From positions 2,121,203-2,185,202 of the forward strand of contig NZ_JAGINW010000001.1 in the NCBI RefSeq assembly GCF_017876405.1: DNA of 64,000 nt. The letters are read 5' to 3'. This document shows positions 17,864 through 25,645 of the stretch, in pieces; the first letter of the stretch is position 1; every line of letters starts with the position of its first letter. Position numbers and translations under genes: made by a program. The DNA comes from Kibdelosporangium banguiense (GTDB taxonomy: Bacteria > Actinomycetota > Actinomycetes > Mycobacteriales > Pseudonocardiaceae). The notes below the pieces were generated by a model. It worked only from the letters and a program-made list of their open reading frames with translations. It was not told where the DNA came from and ran no database searches.

Positions 17864-18188
17864 TGCGCTGCTTGGGATCCAGGACCGTGCCGGCCTTGGG
17901 GATCTGTTCGACGACCACCCAGTTGTGGTCGATGATCAGCTTGCGGTTCCGGCCGGTGGCGTCCTCTTCGCCGAGTACGTAGAAACCGGCTGCCTGCAAC
18001 GCGTTCTGGGCGTCCTGGTGGTCCATTCCGACGACGTTGGGCACGAGGTTCCCGCTCGGGGCCTTCGTGCCCGGCACGACGGTCTGGCCGATGACAGCCT
18101 CAGCCGGCGGGGGTGGCTGAGGCTGTTGCGGCGGTGGCGAAGAGCAGGCAGCAAGCAGTAACAGCCCTGCCAGCAGTGCTTTTCGCAC
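17832..18188 (-). CDS. PASTA-domain lipoprotein
   Basis: A 118-residue protein: signal peptide MRKALLAGLLLLAAC with lipobox LAAC (Cys15), a Pro/Gln-rich linker, then one PASTA domain (VPNVVGMDHQDAQNALQAAGFYVLG..VVEQIPKAGTVLDPKQRITL). PASTA domains bind peptidoglycan fragments or beta-lactams. It lies 9 bp downstream of an L,D-transpeptidase gene on the same strand, so a cell-wall role is likely. Confidence 0.88.
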   Translation of the reverse strand: MRKALLAGLLLLAACSSPPPQQPQPPPPAEAVIGQTVVPGTKAPSGNLVPNVVGMDHQDAQNALQAAGFYVLGEEDATGRNRKLIIDHNWVVVEQIPKAGTVLDPKQRITLRSKKKDD

Positions 18189-18197
18189 GACCCCACC

Positions 18198-19385
18198 TCA
18201 CTTCACCGCGGAACCAGCCTGCCAGTCGGCCCACGACACGGCCCAGTCCCCATAAGTGTCCCAGACCGGCAGCTGTGGTCCACCGGAATTGGTCACCTCG
18301 ACGACGTCACCGAGCCCGAAGTGGTTGAAGAACCACTCGGCGTTGGCCGCGTTGAGGTTGATGCAGCCGTGTGAGACGTTCGAGTTTCCTTGCGCGCCAA
18401 CGCTGTTGGGGTTCTCGTGGACGAACTCGCCGTCGTTGGAGATGCGCTCGGCGAAGTGCTCGAGCGACTTGTAGGCCTGCGGACCCGAACAGACGCCGTA
18501 CGTGCACGAGTCCATGGTGTAGTCGCGCTGCTTGTCGGAGATCACATGCGCGCCGAGGTGCGTGGGTGTGGCGTCCTTGCCCATGCTGATCGGCATCGTC
18601 TTGACCAGGTTGCCGTTCTGGAAGATCTGCATCTGCGCGGTGTTGCCGTCGGCCTTGGCGACCCAGGCGTCGTGCACCTTCAGCGTGAGGTCCCGGTCGG
18701 TCTGGCCGAAGACGCCGCCACCGAGGTCGACCCCGTAGACACCGGCGTGCACCTTGATCGTCGTGCCTGCCTGCCAGTAGTTCTGCGGCCGGTAGTGGAC
18801 CTCGCGCTTGCTCAGCCAGTACCAGCCGCCGGGCTGCGACGGCGTCGAGGTGACGGTCAGCGCCTTCTCGGCCGCGGCCTTGTCGGTGATGTCCTTGTCG
18901 AACTTGACCACGATCGGCTGACCGACGCCGACGTCGGTGACGCTGGGTGCCGGAATGAACGACGGAAACGCGGTCGCCTTGGGTGCGAGGGTTTTCACCG
19001 TCGACTTCTGCTCGCCTTTCTTGCCGTCCGAGGCAAGTGTGCCGGCGACCACGTCATAGCTGGCGGCATAGGCGAGCGACTCACTGGAAGTCCACGTTGT
19101 TTTGTCATCGGACAAGGAACCCTTTACTTTTGTCCCCTTGGCCGAATTGGTCACCGTCACCGTGTCGAGCGTGCCACCGGAGGCCTTCACGGTGATCGGC
19201 GTGGTCGGCAGAACATTGTCCCCACCAGGGCTGATGTCAACCTTGACCTCGGCGGCGGCAGCCGGCGCCCCAGACGAGCCGGGCACGCCGGCGACCACTG
19301 GCGACTCTCCCGAACTACAGGCGCCGACAATGAGAGCGGTGGTCAGGATTATTCCCGTTACCATCGCTTTGCCTGTGCTTGACAT
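18198..19385 (-). CDS. L,D-transpeptidase lipoprotein with Ig-like domains
   Basis: A 395-residue lipoprotein: signal with lipobox VGAC (Cys23), two Ig-like domains of about 110 residues each, and a C-terminal YkuD catalytic domain containing HLGAHVISDK and the nucleophile motif SHGCINLNAANAEWFF. The architecture matches mycobacterial LdtMt2-type enzymes that form 3-3 cross-links in peptidoglycan. A coupled PASTA lipoprotein gene follows. Confidence 0.94.
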   Translation of the reverse strand: MSSTGKAMVTGIILTTALIVGACSSGESPVVAGVPGSSGAPAAAAEVKVDISPGGDNVLPTTPITVKASGGTLDTVTVTNSAKGTKVKGSLSDDKTTWTSSESLAYAASYDVVAGTLASDGKKGEQKSTVKTLAPKATAFPSFIPAPSVTDVGVGQPIVVKFDKDITDKAAAEKALTVTSTPSQPGGWYWLSKREVHYRPQNYWQAGTTIKVHAGVYGVDLGGGVFGQTDRDLTLKVHDAWVAKADGNTAQMQIFQNGNLVKTMPISMGKDATPTHLGAHVISDKQRDYTMDSCTYGVCSGPQAYKSLEHFAERISNDGEFVHENPNSVGAQGNSNVSHGCINLNAANAEWFFNHFGLGDVVEVTNSGGPQLPVWDTYGDWAVSWADWQAGSAVK

Positions 19386-19485
19386 TTCTTCCCGCCCATT
19401 CTCGGCCAGTATGTCTTCCTACTTAACACGACGTTTTCGGCGGCAAAAAGTTCACCCCTTATCGCGCCGGTCACAGTTGTCCGAT

Positions 19486-19516
19486 TTGACCTGGAGCGCA
19501 CTCCAGGGTGTCTGAT
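19486..19516 (+). promoter_or_regulatory. MerR-type promoter/operator for the downstream SDR
   Basis: A -35-like TTGACC (19486-19491) and a -10-like TCTGAT (19511-19516) are separated by 19 bp, the long spacer typical of MerR-controlled promoters. The spacer region carries a perfect inverted repeat CCTGGAG-CGCA-CTCCAGG (19490-19507). A start point 6-7 nt after the -10 falls at the ATG 19523, implying a leaderless transcript. No MerR gene lies in the window. Confidence 0.65.
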
Positions 19517-19522
19517 GGAGGC

Positions 19523-20263
19523 ATGACACTGAACGGCAAGATCGCACTGGTCACGGGGGCTTCGTCAGGGATCGGCGAGGCGACGGCTGAGGAGCTCGCC
19601 GCGCAGGGCGCGTCGGTCGTCATCGGCGCGCGGCGCACGGATCGCCTGGCGGCGTTGGAAGAACGGCTCACGGCTCGTGGCACGAAGGTGCTCAGCGTCG
19701 AACTGGACGTGACGAACCAGCAGTCGTGCCAGGCCGCGGTCCAGGCGGCGGTGGACCAGTTCGGCGCGCTGGACATCCTGGTGAACAACGCGGGCGTGAT
19801 GCTGCTGGGCAGCATCGTCGGCGCGGACACCACCGACTGGACGCGGATGATCAACACCAACGTCCTCGGGCTGATGTTCATGACCGACGCCGCGTTGCCG
19901 CACATCCTGGCCAGCAAGGGATCCATCATCCAGGTGTCATCCGTGGCCGGACGGGTGGCACGTCTGGGCTCGGGCGTTTACAACGCGTCGAAGTGGGCGG
20001 TCGGCGCGTTCAGCGAGTCACTGCGCCAGGAGGTCACCGCCCACGGCGTCCGGGTCGTGCTGATCGAGCCCGGCATGGTCGACACCGAGCTGCGTGACCA
20101 CATCACCGACCCGGCCGCCCGCAAGGCGATCGCGGAACGGGCCAGCCAGACCAGGCAGCTGCAGGCCTCGGACATCGCGAACGCCGTGGTGTACGCCGTC
20201 ACGCAGCCCGACTACGTGGCCGTCAACGAGATCCTGATCCGGCCGACCGATCAGGTCCTCTGA
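19523..20263 (+). CDS. Short-chain dehydrogenase/reductase under a MerR-type promoter
   Basis: A 246-residue SDR: VTGASSGIGEATAEEL, VNNAGVMLLG, catalytic Ser (QVSSVAGRV) and YNASKWAV (Tyr/Lys). The GARRTDR after strand 2 favours NADP(H). ATG 19523 is chosen because it coincides with the predicted transcription start of the MerR-type promoter; an upstream GTG at 19508 lies inside that promoter. The 3' end overlaps the convergent DUF4232 gene by 13 bp. Confidence 0.92.
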   Translation: MTLNGKIALVTGASSGIGEATAEELAAQGASVVIGARRTDRLAALEERLTARGTKVLSVELDVTNQQSCQAAVQAAVDQFGALDILVNNAGVMLLGSIVGADTTDWTRMINTNVLGLMFMTDAALPHILASKGSIIQVSSVAGRVARLGSGVYNASKWAVGAFSESLRQEVTAHGVRVVLIEPGMVDTELRDHITDPAARKAIAERASQTRQLQASDIANAVVYAVTQPDYVAVNEILIRPTDQVL

Positions 20264-20886
20264 ATCGTCTTCACGCTCAACTGCTGTCCAGGCGGGTTAC
20301 CGGCGCAGCCGGTGCCCTCCAAAGGAATGAACATCGACGCGGTCTCCTGCGGCGGGTACACGCGCAGGCCACGCACGGCGGTCGGCTTGCACACGGCCTC
20401 GTCGAAGTTGCGGACCTGCGTGAACCCGACTGGGGCCTCCGCGCTGGCGCCAGGTGCGACGGTGATCGCCTCGCCCTTGGTGCCGACCCGGACCGCTGCG
20501 GGGCCGACCTGGTGGCCATCGTCACCGGCCACATAGGACACGCCGGGGAAGCCCTGCAGGACGCACGGCGCCGCGCCGATGTTCGTGAACACCAACTGGC
20601 GGTACACGGTTCCGGCGGCCGCGTCACCGTTTCCGATGCTGAGTTTCAGGCTCGCCGCCTTGCACTCGCCCTTGTCCACCGCCTGAGCCGACGGCTGCTG
20701 CGGCGGTGGCGCGGGCGCCTCGGGCGACGGTGTTGTCGCCGGCGGCGGGCTGGACGATTGTCCGGCGTCCGGCGTGGTGGAGCCGATCGTCGGGATCTGC
20801 GTGGCGACGGGCGTGGGCTGGCCGGTACACGCGGCCAGCAGGAACAGGCTGCTCGCCGCCAGGATGCCGATCTTCGGGACGTTCAT
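20251..20886 (-). CDS. DUF4232 lipoprotein
   Basis: A 211-residue exported lipoprotein: signal MNVPKIGILAASSLFLLAAC (lipobox LAAC), a 50-residue Ser/Thr/Pro-rich linker, then a DUF4232 domain. The domain shows the usual Cys pair and motif YRQLVFTNIGAAPCVLQGFPGVSYV. The ATG is preceded by GGAGG at 8 nt; a TTG six codons earlier is less likely. The function of the family is unknown; the location is the outer face of the membrane. Confidence 0.88.
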   Translation of the reverse strand: MNVPKIGILAASSLFLLAACTGQPTPVATQIPTIGSTTPDAGQSSSPPPATTPSPEAPAPPPQQPSAQAVDKGECKAASLKLSIGNGDAAAGTVYRQLVFTNIGAAPCVLQGFPGVSYVAGDDGHQVGPAAVRVGTKGEAITVAPGASAEAPVGFTQVRNFDEAVCKPTAVRGLRVYPPQETASMFIPLEGTGCAGNPPGQQLSVKTIQRT

Positions 20887-21041
20887 GGCGTTCGCCTCCA
20901 GCAAGTCATCTTCTGGATGCCCACTGTGAGGACGTGCCGAAACCTAGGTAGGTTGCGTCAGACTTTCACCAACAGGGTGTTCACCACCTTGCGAGCACGC
21001 GTTCACGCCACGTTCGCCGACGCACCGGAGGCTGCTGAAAC

Positions 21042-22784
21042 ATGACTGAGCTCTCCCGCCGCCGCCTGCTCACCCTGTCCGCAGCGGCCTCTCTGCTGCC
21101 GCCGTCGGTGCACACCGCACTGGCCGAACCGGCTCGCCCGGGCGGTCTGGAAGCGATCGAGCACGTGGTGATCCTGATGCAGGAGAACCGGTCTTTCGAC
21201 AACTACTTCGGCACACTGCGCGGCGTTCGCGGCTTCGGCGACCCGGCCGCGCTGCGCGGGATCTTCTCGCAGTCAGGCGTGCTGCCCTTCTCCGCGCGCA
21301 AGGCAGCCGAACTCGCGCAGCGCCCCGGCGCCGACATCCAGTACCTCGGCTCCCTCGACCACAGCTGGGAAGGCGGCCAGGCCGCCTGGGCAAGCGGCTG
21401 GAACAACGGATGGGTACCGGCCAAGACACCGTCCACAATGGCCTACTACGACCGCAAGGACATCCCGTTCCAGTACGAACTCGCGGAGACATTCACGCTC
21501 TGCGACGCGTACCACTGCTCGGTTTTCGGCCCCACAAACCCGAACCGGCTCTACATGTGGTCCGGCAACGTCGGCTACGAACCCGGCACAAACCGGCGCG
21601 TGGTCGGCAACGACGCCTACGCCGAGGACACACATCCCGGCTACACATGGACCAGCTACCCCGAACGACTCGAATCCCGTGGCGTGTCCTGGAAAACCTA
21701 TCAAGAATGGGATAATTACCAGGACAACGCGGTTGAGTTCTTCACCCGCTTCAAGGAAATCGCCCGAAAAGCACTTGTCCCAGTCGGCGGCCTGCGAAGC
21801 CTGGACAGTTTCTATGCCAAACTCTTCAAATCGTCACCGGCCGCGCAAGAAGAGATGCTGCGCCAGCTCGCATCCGGCGTCCAGTCGCTTTCCCCAGCTG
21901 AGCGGTCTTTGTACGAACGCGGCTTGGCTCGCGTCCGCCCCGGCCAGCTCGCCGCTGCATTCCGCGCCGACGTCGCCTCCGGCAAACTGCCCAAAGTTTC
22001 ATATCTGGTGCCTTCCGCAGCAGATTCCGAGCACCCATCAGCCTCTTCACCCGCGGCAAGTGCACGGTTGACTTACGACATCCTCGACGCCCTGGCATCG
22101 AACCCCCGCGTCTGGTCCCGAACGGTGCTGATCCTCACCTTCGACGAATTCGACGGCTACTTCGACCACGTACCACCCCCAGTCGCACCACCGTCGCAGA
22201 CTGACGAATACTACGAAGGAAAACCCATCGGCCTCGGATTCCGCGTGCCGACAACAATCATCTCACCCTGGTCGGTCGGCGGATACGTGGCGAGCGAAAC
22301 CTTCGACCACACATCGATAATCCAATTCCTCGAACGCTGGACCGGCGTCCACGAACCGAACATCAGCCCATGGCGCCGAGCAGTCGCCGGAGACCTGCTC
22401 TCAACATTCGACTTCCACCACGCAGGCCGACGCCCAGCCCTGGACAAACCAGGCCCAGTCCCCACGCCGGTCCCCCGCTGGAACCCCGCCCCACCAGCCG
22501 CGCAATCAATCCCAGCCCAGGAACCAGGCTCCCGCCCCACCCGCCCAGTCCCCTACCGCCTCGAAGCCTGGGCCAAACTCGACGGCAGATCACTGGTCAT
22601 AACGCTCCGAAACTTCGGCACCCGCAGCGCCCACTTCACCATCTACCCTTACGCAGGCGAACTGCCCGCTCCCAAGCATGTCGACGTCCTCGGCCTCCAG
22701 ATCATACGAATCCCACTACCAAGCAAGAAATACGAAATCGAGGTCCACGGCCCAACCGGCTTCCACCGAACATTCAAATCCTAA
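21042..22784 (+). CDS. Tat-exported phosphocholine-type phospholipase C
   Basis: A 580-residue member of the bacterial PLC/phosphoesterase family. The N-terminus LSRRRLLTLSAAASLL is a Tat signal. The catalytic core shows EHVVILMQENRSFDNYFGTL (metal-binding Glu-Asn), GTNRRVVGNDAY and TFDEFDGYFDHVPPP near residue 367 (Asp/His ligands). The last 100 residues form the beta-rich C-terminal domain of the family after a Pro-rich linker. It hydrolyses phospholipids outside the cell, often for phosphate supply. No PHO box was recognised. It ends just before the dispersed repeat and intron. Confidence 0.93.
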   Translation: MTELSRRRLLTLSAAASLLPPSVHTALAEPARPGGLEAIEHVVILMQENRSFDNYFGTLRGVRGFGDPAALRGIFSQSGVLPFSARKAAELAQRPGADIQYLGSLDHSWEGGQAAWASGWNNGWVPAKTPSTMAYYDRKDIPFQYELAETFTLCDAYHCSVFGPTNPNRLYMWSGNVGYEPGTNRRVVGNDAYAEDTHPGYTWTSYPERLESRGVSWKTYQEWDNYQDNAVEFFTRFKEIARKALVPVGGLRSLDSFYAKLFKSSPAAQEEMLRQLASGVQSLSPAERSLYERGLARVRPGQLAAAFRADVASGKLPKVSYLVPSAADSEHPSASSPAASARLTYDILDALASNPRVWSRTVLILTFDEFDGYFDHVPPPVAPPSQTDEYYEGKPIGLGFRVPTTIISPWSVGGYVASETFDHTSIIQFLERWTGVHEPNISPWRRAVAGDLLSTFDFHHAGRRPALDKPGPVPTPVPRWNPAPPAAQSIPAQEPGSRPTRPVPYRLEAWAKLDGRSLVITLRNFGTRSAHFTIYPYAGELPAPKHVDVLGLQIIRIPLPSKKYEIEVHGPTGFHRTFKS

Positions 22785-22828
22785 CCAACCGCCCCATTTT
22801 CCCACCACACCCAAACCCCACTCGTTCC

Positions 22829-22869
22829 CCCCATAGGAAAAGACAATCCCCCTCCCATCCCGGGGGGCG
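22829..22869. repeat. Dispersed convergent-gap repeat, copy A, left part
   Basis: Contains a C-rich/G-rich hairpin half (CCCCC..GGGGG) and an A-rich run (GGAAAAGACAAT). Read on the minus strand it forms CCCCC-loop-GGGGG followed by ATTGTCTTTTCC, a terminator-like structure. It is nearly identical to the right part of copy C (59527-59566). The group II intron separates it from its other half at 24796. See the finding on this repeat family. Confidence 0.75.
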
Positions 22870-22909
22870 GTCGAGTCGACGGCGGGAGTTTCACCCGCCG
22901 CCGCTCACA

Positions 22910-22943
22910 GAACCGTGCGTAAACCTCTCGGTTTACACGGCTC
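22910..22943 (-). ncRNA. Group II intron domain V
   Basis: On the minus strand, GAGCCGTGT..AAACC-GAGA-GGTTT..ACGCACGGTTC forms the 34-nt catalytic hairpin with a GAGA tetraloop and the AGC triad. Domain VI follows as GGCGGG-TGAAACT-CCCGCC, then the 3' end CTCGAC. The maturase stop codon lies inside the 5' strand of this hairpin. Confidence 0.93.
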
Positions 22944-24192
22944 TTATTGCTCTGCCATCGGGCGTGACGTGGCGCCAATGAGAGAAGAGCCGGGGATAGG
23001 CCTGAGCGATCTCGGCCAGAGCCTTCCACGCCTTCCGTTGACGACGCCGGAACCGTTTATATTTCTGTGTCAGCCATCGCACCAACTGCTGATTGATACG
23101 ATACAGGAGCGGGTTCAACATGAAGGCGCGATAACGCCCATAGTAGTTGAGCCACCCCGCGACAATGGGGTTGATCCACCGCGCGAGGTCTTTCCACATG
23201 AAGGTGACACGACGGCCTAGATGCCACGAGCGCACCTGCTTGCCCATCGCCACCATCGCATCCTTACTCACCGCGGGAAGGAAATTCATGAACAACTGCC
23301 CATGCTCGTTCTTCGCACTCCGAGCCCGAAAATCATATCCCAGAAACGTGAACCGCTCATGCATCGATGACCCACCACGGTTATCGTCCTTGCAATACAC
23401 GATTTTCGTCTTGCCCGGATGCACTTCCAGCCCGAACCCGGCAAGCCGCGTGACGATCGCCGTCAACACCTCACGAGCCCGCTGCTCGCTACGGCAATGC
23501 ACGACCACATCATCGCAGTACCGCTCGAACACCACACCCGGAAATTCCCGAGCAATCCACGTGTCGAACGCATAATGCAGGAACAGATTCGCCAGCACCG
23601 GCGAGATCGCCGACCCTTGCGGCGTCCCCTTCTCCGGAATGACCGTCGAACCATCGGACTGCCGGATGGGCGCGGTCAGCCACCGTTGCACATACAACGA
23701 CACCCACCGCGCCGGAGCATGCTTCTCCACCGCCACAACGATCTCCCGATGCGGCACAGTGCCGAAAAACTCCTTGATATCCAGATCAATGACCCAGTCG
23801 TACCGCCAGCACCGCCGTCGGCACAACCCGACCGCATCCAACTGCGAGCGACCCGGTCGATACCCATAGGAATCCTGGTGAAACACCGGTTCCACCACCA
23901 ACTCCAACGCCTTCGCCGCGACCGTCTGCGCCACCCGGTCGGCCACCGTCGGAACACCCAGCATCCTTGTCCCACCACCATGCGGCTTCGGAATCTCCAC
24001 CGCCCGCACCGCCGGCGGGAAATACGTCCCCGAGGACATCCGATTCCAGATCTTGTACAGATTATTCTTCAGATCCTTCTCGAACTCCTCAACCGAGACC
24101 CCATCCACACCAGCGGCACCCCGGTTCCCGCGCACCACCTGGAACGCATCCCATACCTGCCACTTGTCAATCTCAAACGATTTTCCCGACAC
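22933..24192 (-). CDS. ltrA: Group II intron reverse transcriptase/maturase
   Basis: A 419-residue intron-encoded protein. RT motifs: RGNRGAAGVDGVS (RT0/1), RMLGVPTVADRVAQ, VIDLDIKEFF (Asp137 and Asp139), KGTPQGSAISPVLANLFLHYAFD and the active site RYCDDVV at 225-228, with YCDD in place of the usual YADD. The thumb/maturase (X) domain ends RLFSHWRHV. There is no C-terminal HNH endonuclease, so mobility would rely on target structures or replication forks. The GTG start follows a GGTGGA. The stop codon TAA lies within domain V, so the coding region runs out of domain IV. Confidence 0.95.
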   Translation of the reverse strand: MSGKSFEIDKWQVWDAFQVVRGNRGAAGVDGVSVEEFEKDLKNNLYKIWNRMSSGTYFPPAVRAVEIPKPHGGGTRMLGVPTVADRVAQTVAAKALELVVEPVFHQDSYGYRPGRSQLDAVGLCRRRCWRYDWVIDLDIKEFFGTVPHREIVVAVEKHAPARWVSLYVQRWLTAPIRQSDGSTVIPEKGTPQGSAISPVLANLFLHYAFDTWIAREFPGVVFERYCDDVVVHCRSEQRAREVLTAIVTRLAGFGLEVHPGKTKIVYCKDDNRGGSSMHERFTFLGYDFRARSAKNEHGQLFMNFLPAVSKDAMVAMGKQVRSWHLGRRVTFMWKDLARWINPIVAGWLNYYGRYRAFMLNPLLYRINQQLVRWLTQKYKRFRRRQRKAWKALAEIAQAYPRLFSHWRHVTPDGRAIRAV

Positions 24193-24795
24193 GAGTGATC
24201 CACCCTCACCACTCCTCCCAGCCCAAGATTGACTGGTTGATTTCTGGACTGAATCGCAGCAATCCGCCCCCTTCGCTCCACTCCCATTACAGAAGCTTCA
24301 TCACTACTACGAGACGGTCCGCCCTCCTGTCCCGCGACCGATACTCCATCTCTCACAGGTCCGCTGCTTGAGACGCTCTCTCTCGCCGACCTCGAACAAC
24401 CCGGGATCGTCTGTTTCGAGACGAGGAGTTCCCACGTTCCGTATCAATGCCTGAATCGGGCTCACGCCACCTCTACGCCGGACACCGCTAGGCCAAGACA
24501 ACAGGACACCCGCCCAACTCATCCCGGGACACAGGGACCGCCCCGGTTCTGATGCCACATATAATGGTAACGACGCGTCATTAATGGTTCACTGCACGTT
24601 CGTCTTCCCGACTCACACCTGCCGCGATCAATTGCCACGGCTTTTCCATGACGCTCACCACCACGACTCATTCACCGCAGCAGCTCATGGCGGTTTGACA
24701 CCGTCTCCTGCCCGACGGCGCCGGAGGGCCCACCTCCATCATCAACACAGCATTACCCGACAACAGAAGAGACTGCCAAGGTATTCGTGGCACAC

Positions 24796-24880
24796 TCCCT
24801 GGTCCAGTCTACAAGGGAATGGGGGTGGGCAGGGGTTTTCAAGGGTGAACCCCGTGCGAATGGGCCGTTCGCACCGGGAT
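24796..24880. repeat. Dispersed convergent-gap repeat, copy A, right part
   Basis: Begins TCCCTGGTCCAGTCTA and ends with the hairpin GTGCGAA (24854-24860), loop TGGGCCG, TTCGCAC (24868-24874). Over about 80 bp it matches copy B at 55375-55460 closely. The remaining 24881-25033, up to the phosphatase stop, shows no supported gene. Confidence 0.75.
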
Positions 24881-25033
24881 CACCCGAATGGAGGTAGGAG
24901 CGCCTGGTTAGGCGGCGCAGGTCGCCGATCAGGGCGGGCACACAGTTTGAGGACGATGGTTCCGGTGAGCAGGACACGGCGTGCGCGGGGACAGGGCTGG
25001 GCGAAAGCGCGGGCGGGAGCCCAACCAGCAGGG

Positions 25034-25645
25034 CTAGCTGTGCGGGAGGTCGAGGCCGATCCATTCCAGGCAGTGCCAGCCGTCGCCGTTGAGTTCCAGC
25101 AGGACGTGGCCTGTGTTGGGCAGGACGCCTACGGTGGCGAGTTGGCCGGTCACGTTTTCGGCGAGCCATTCGGCGCCGAGGCGGATTGTGCCGCCGTGGC
25201 TGACCAGTACCACTGTTCCTGACGAGTGGGAGGATTTTATCGCGTCGATTGCTTTGAGGAAGCGGGTTTGGATTTCTTCTCCGCTTTCGCCGCCGGGCAT
25301 TCGGGCGACCAGGTTTTCCTCGGTCCAGCTGGAGTACACCTGGAAGAACTCGTGCAGGGATTTTTGGTCGTTTCGGCCTTCGAGGTCGCCGACGAAGACT
25401 TCTTGGACGCCGTCTATTACCTGGACTTCCAGGTTATGGGCGGCCGCGATGGGGGTTGCGGTTTGCTGGGCTCGGGTGGCGGTGCTTGCGTAGACCGCGA
25501 CTATTTCCAGGTTTTTGGCCGTCTGCGCGAAGGCTGCTGCCTGGGCGTGGCCTTCGTCGGTCAGGGGGGCGCCGGGGATCGCGGTGTCCAGTGCACGGTC
25601 CAAATTGGACGCGGTTTGGCCGTGTCTCACCATGAGCAGCCGCAT
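25034..25645 (-). CDS. Histidine phosphatase (phosphoglycerate mutase-like)
   Basis: A 203-residue enzyme of the histidine phosphatase superfamily: catalytic MRLLMVRHGQTASN with the phospho-His at residue 8, Arg in YASTATRAQQTA, and the second His in VVLVSHGGTIRL. The substrate is unknown; many homologues act on small sugar phosphates or act as broad phosphatases. The ATG overlaps the pheA stop by 1 nt (TGATG), so it is translated with pheA. Confidence 0.92.
   Translation of the reverse strand: MRLLMVRHGQTASNLDRALDTAIPGAPLTDEGHAQAAAFAQTAKNLEIVAVYASTATRAQQTATPIAAAHNLEVQVIDGVQEVFVGDLEGRNDQKSLHEFFQVYSSWTEENLVARMPGGESGEEIQTRFLKAIDAIKSSHSSGTVVLVSHGGTIRLGAEWLAENVTGQLATVGVLPNTGHVLLELNGDGWHCLEWIGLDLPHS

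Larger units (their letters stand above)
22870..24795 (-). mobile_element. Group II intron, 1926 bp, complete
   Basis: On the minus strand the element begins GTGTG at 24795-24791, fitting the GUGYG 5' consensus, and ends CTCGAC at 22875-22870, fitting a terminal AY. The ends are fixed by comparison with two uninterrupted copies of the host repeat at 55364 and 59510: the sequence flanking the intron rejoins there as GGGCG|TCCCTGG (plus strand). A possible EBS1 (plus CAGGGA, 24532-24537), about 260 nt into the intron, can pair with the last six exon bases CAGGGA (IBS1). It encodes a maturase and carries domain V and VI. Positions 24193-24790 hold RNA domains I-IV with no other gene. Confidence 0.92.

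Noticed and set aside
19508..19522. GTG 19508 as the start of the SDR gene
   Set aside because: It falls inside the predicted -10 region of the MerR-type promoter; ATG 19523 matches the family N-terminus.
24886..25169. Possible coding remnant after dispersed repeat copy A
   Set aside because: Open frames exist on the minus strand but without start signal, family motif or consistent codon pattern.
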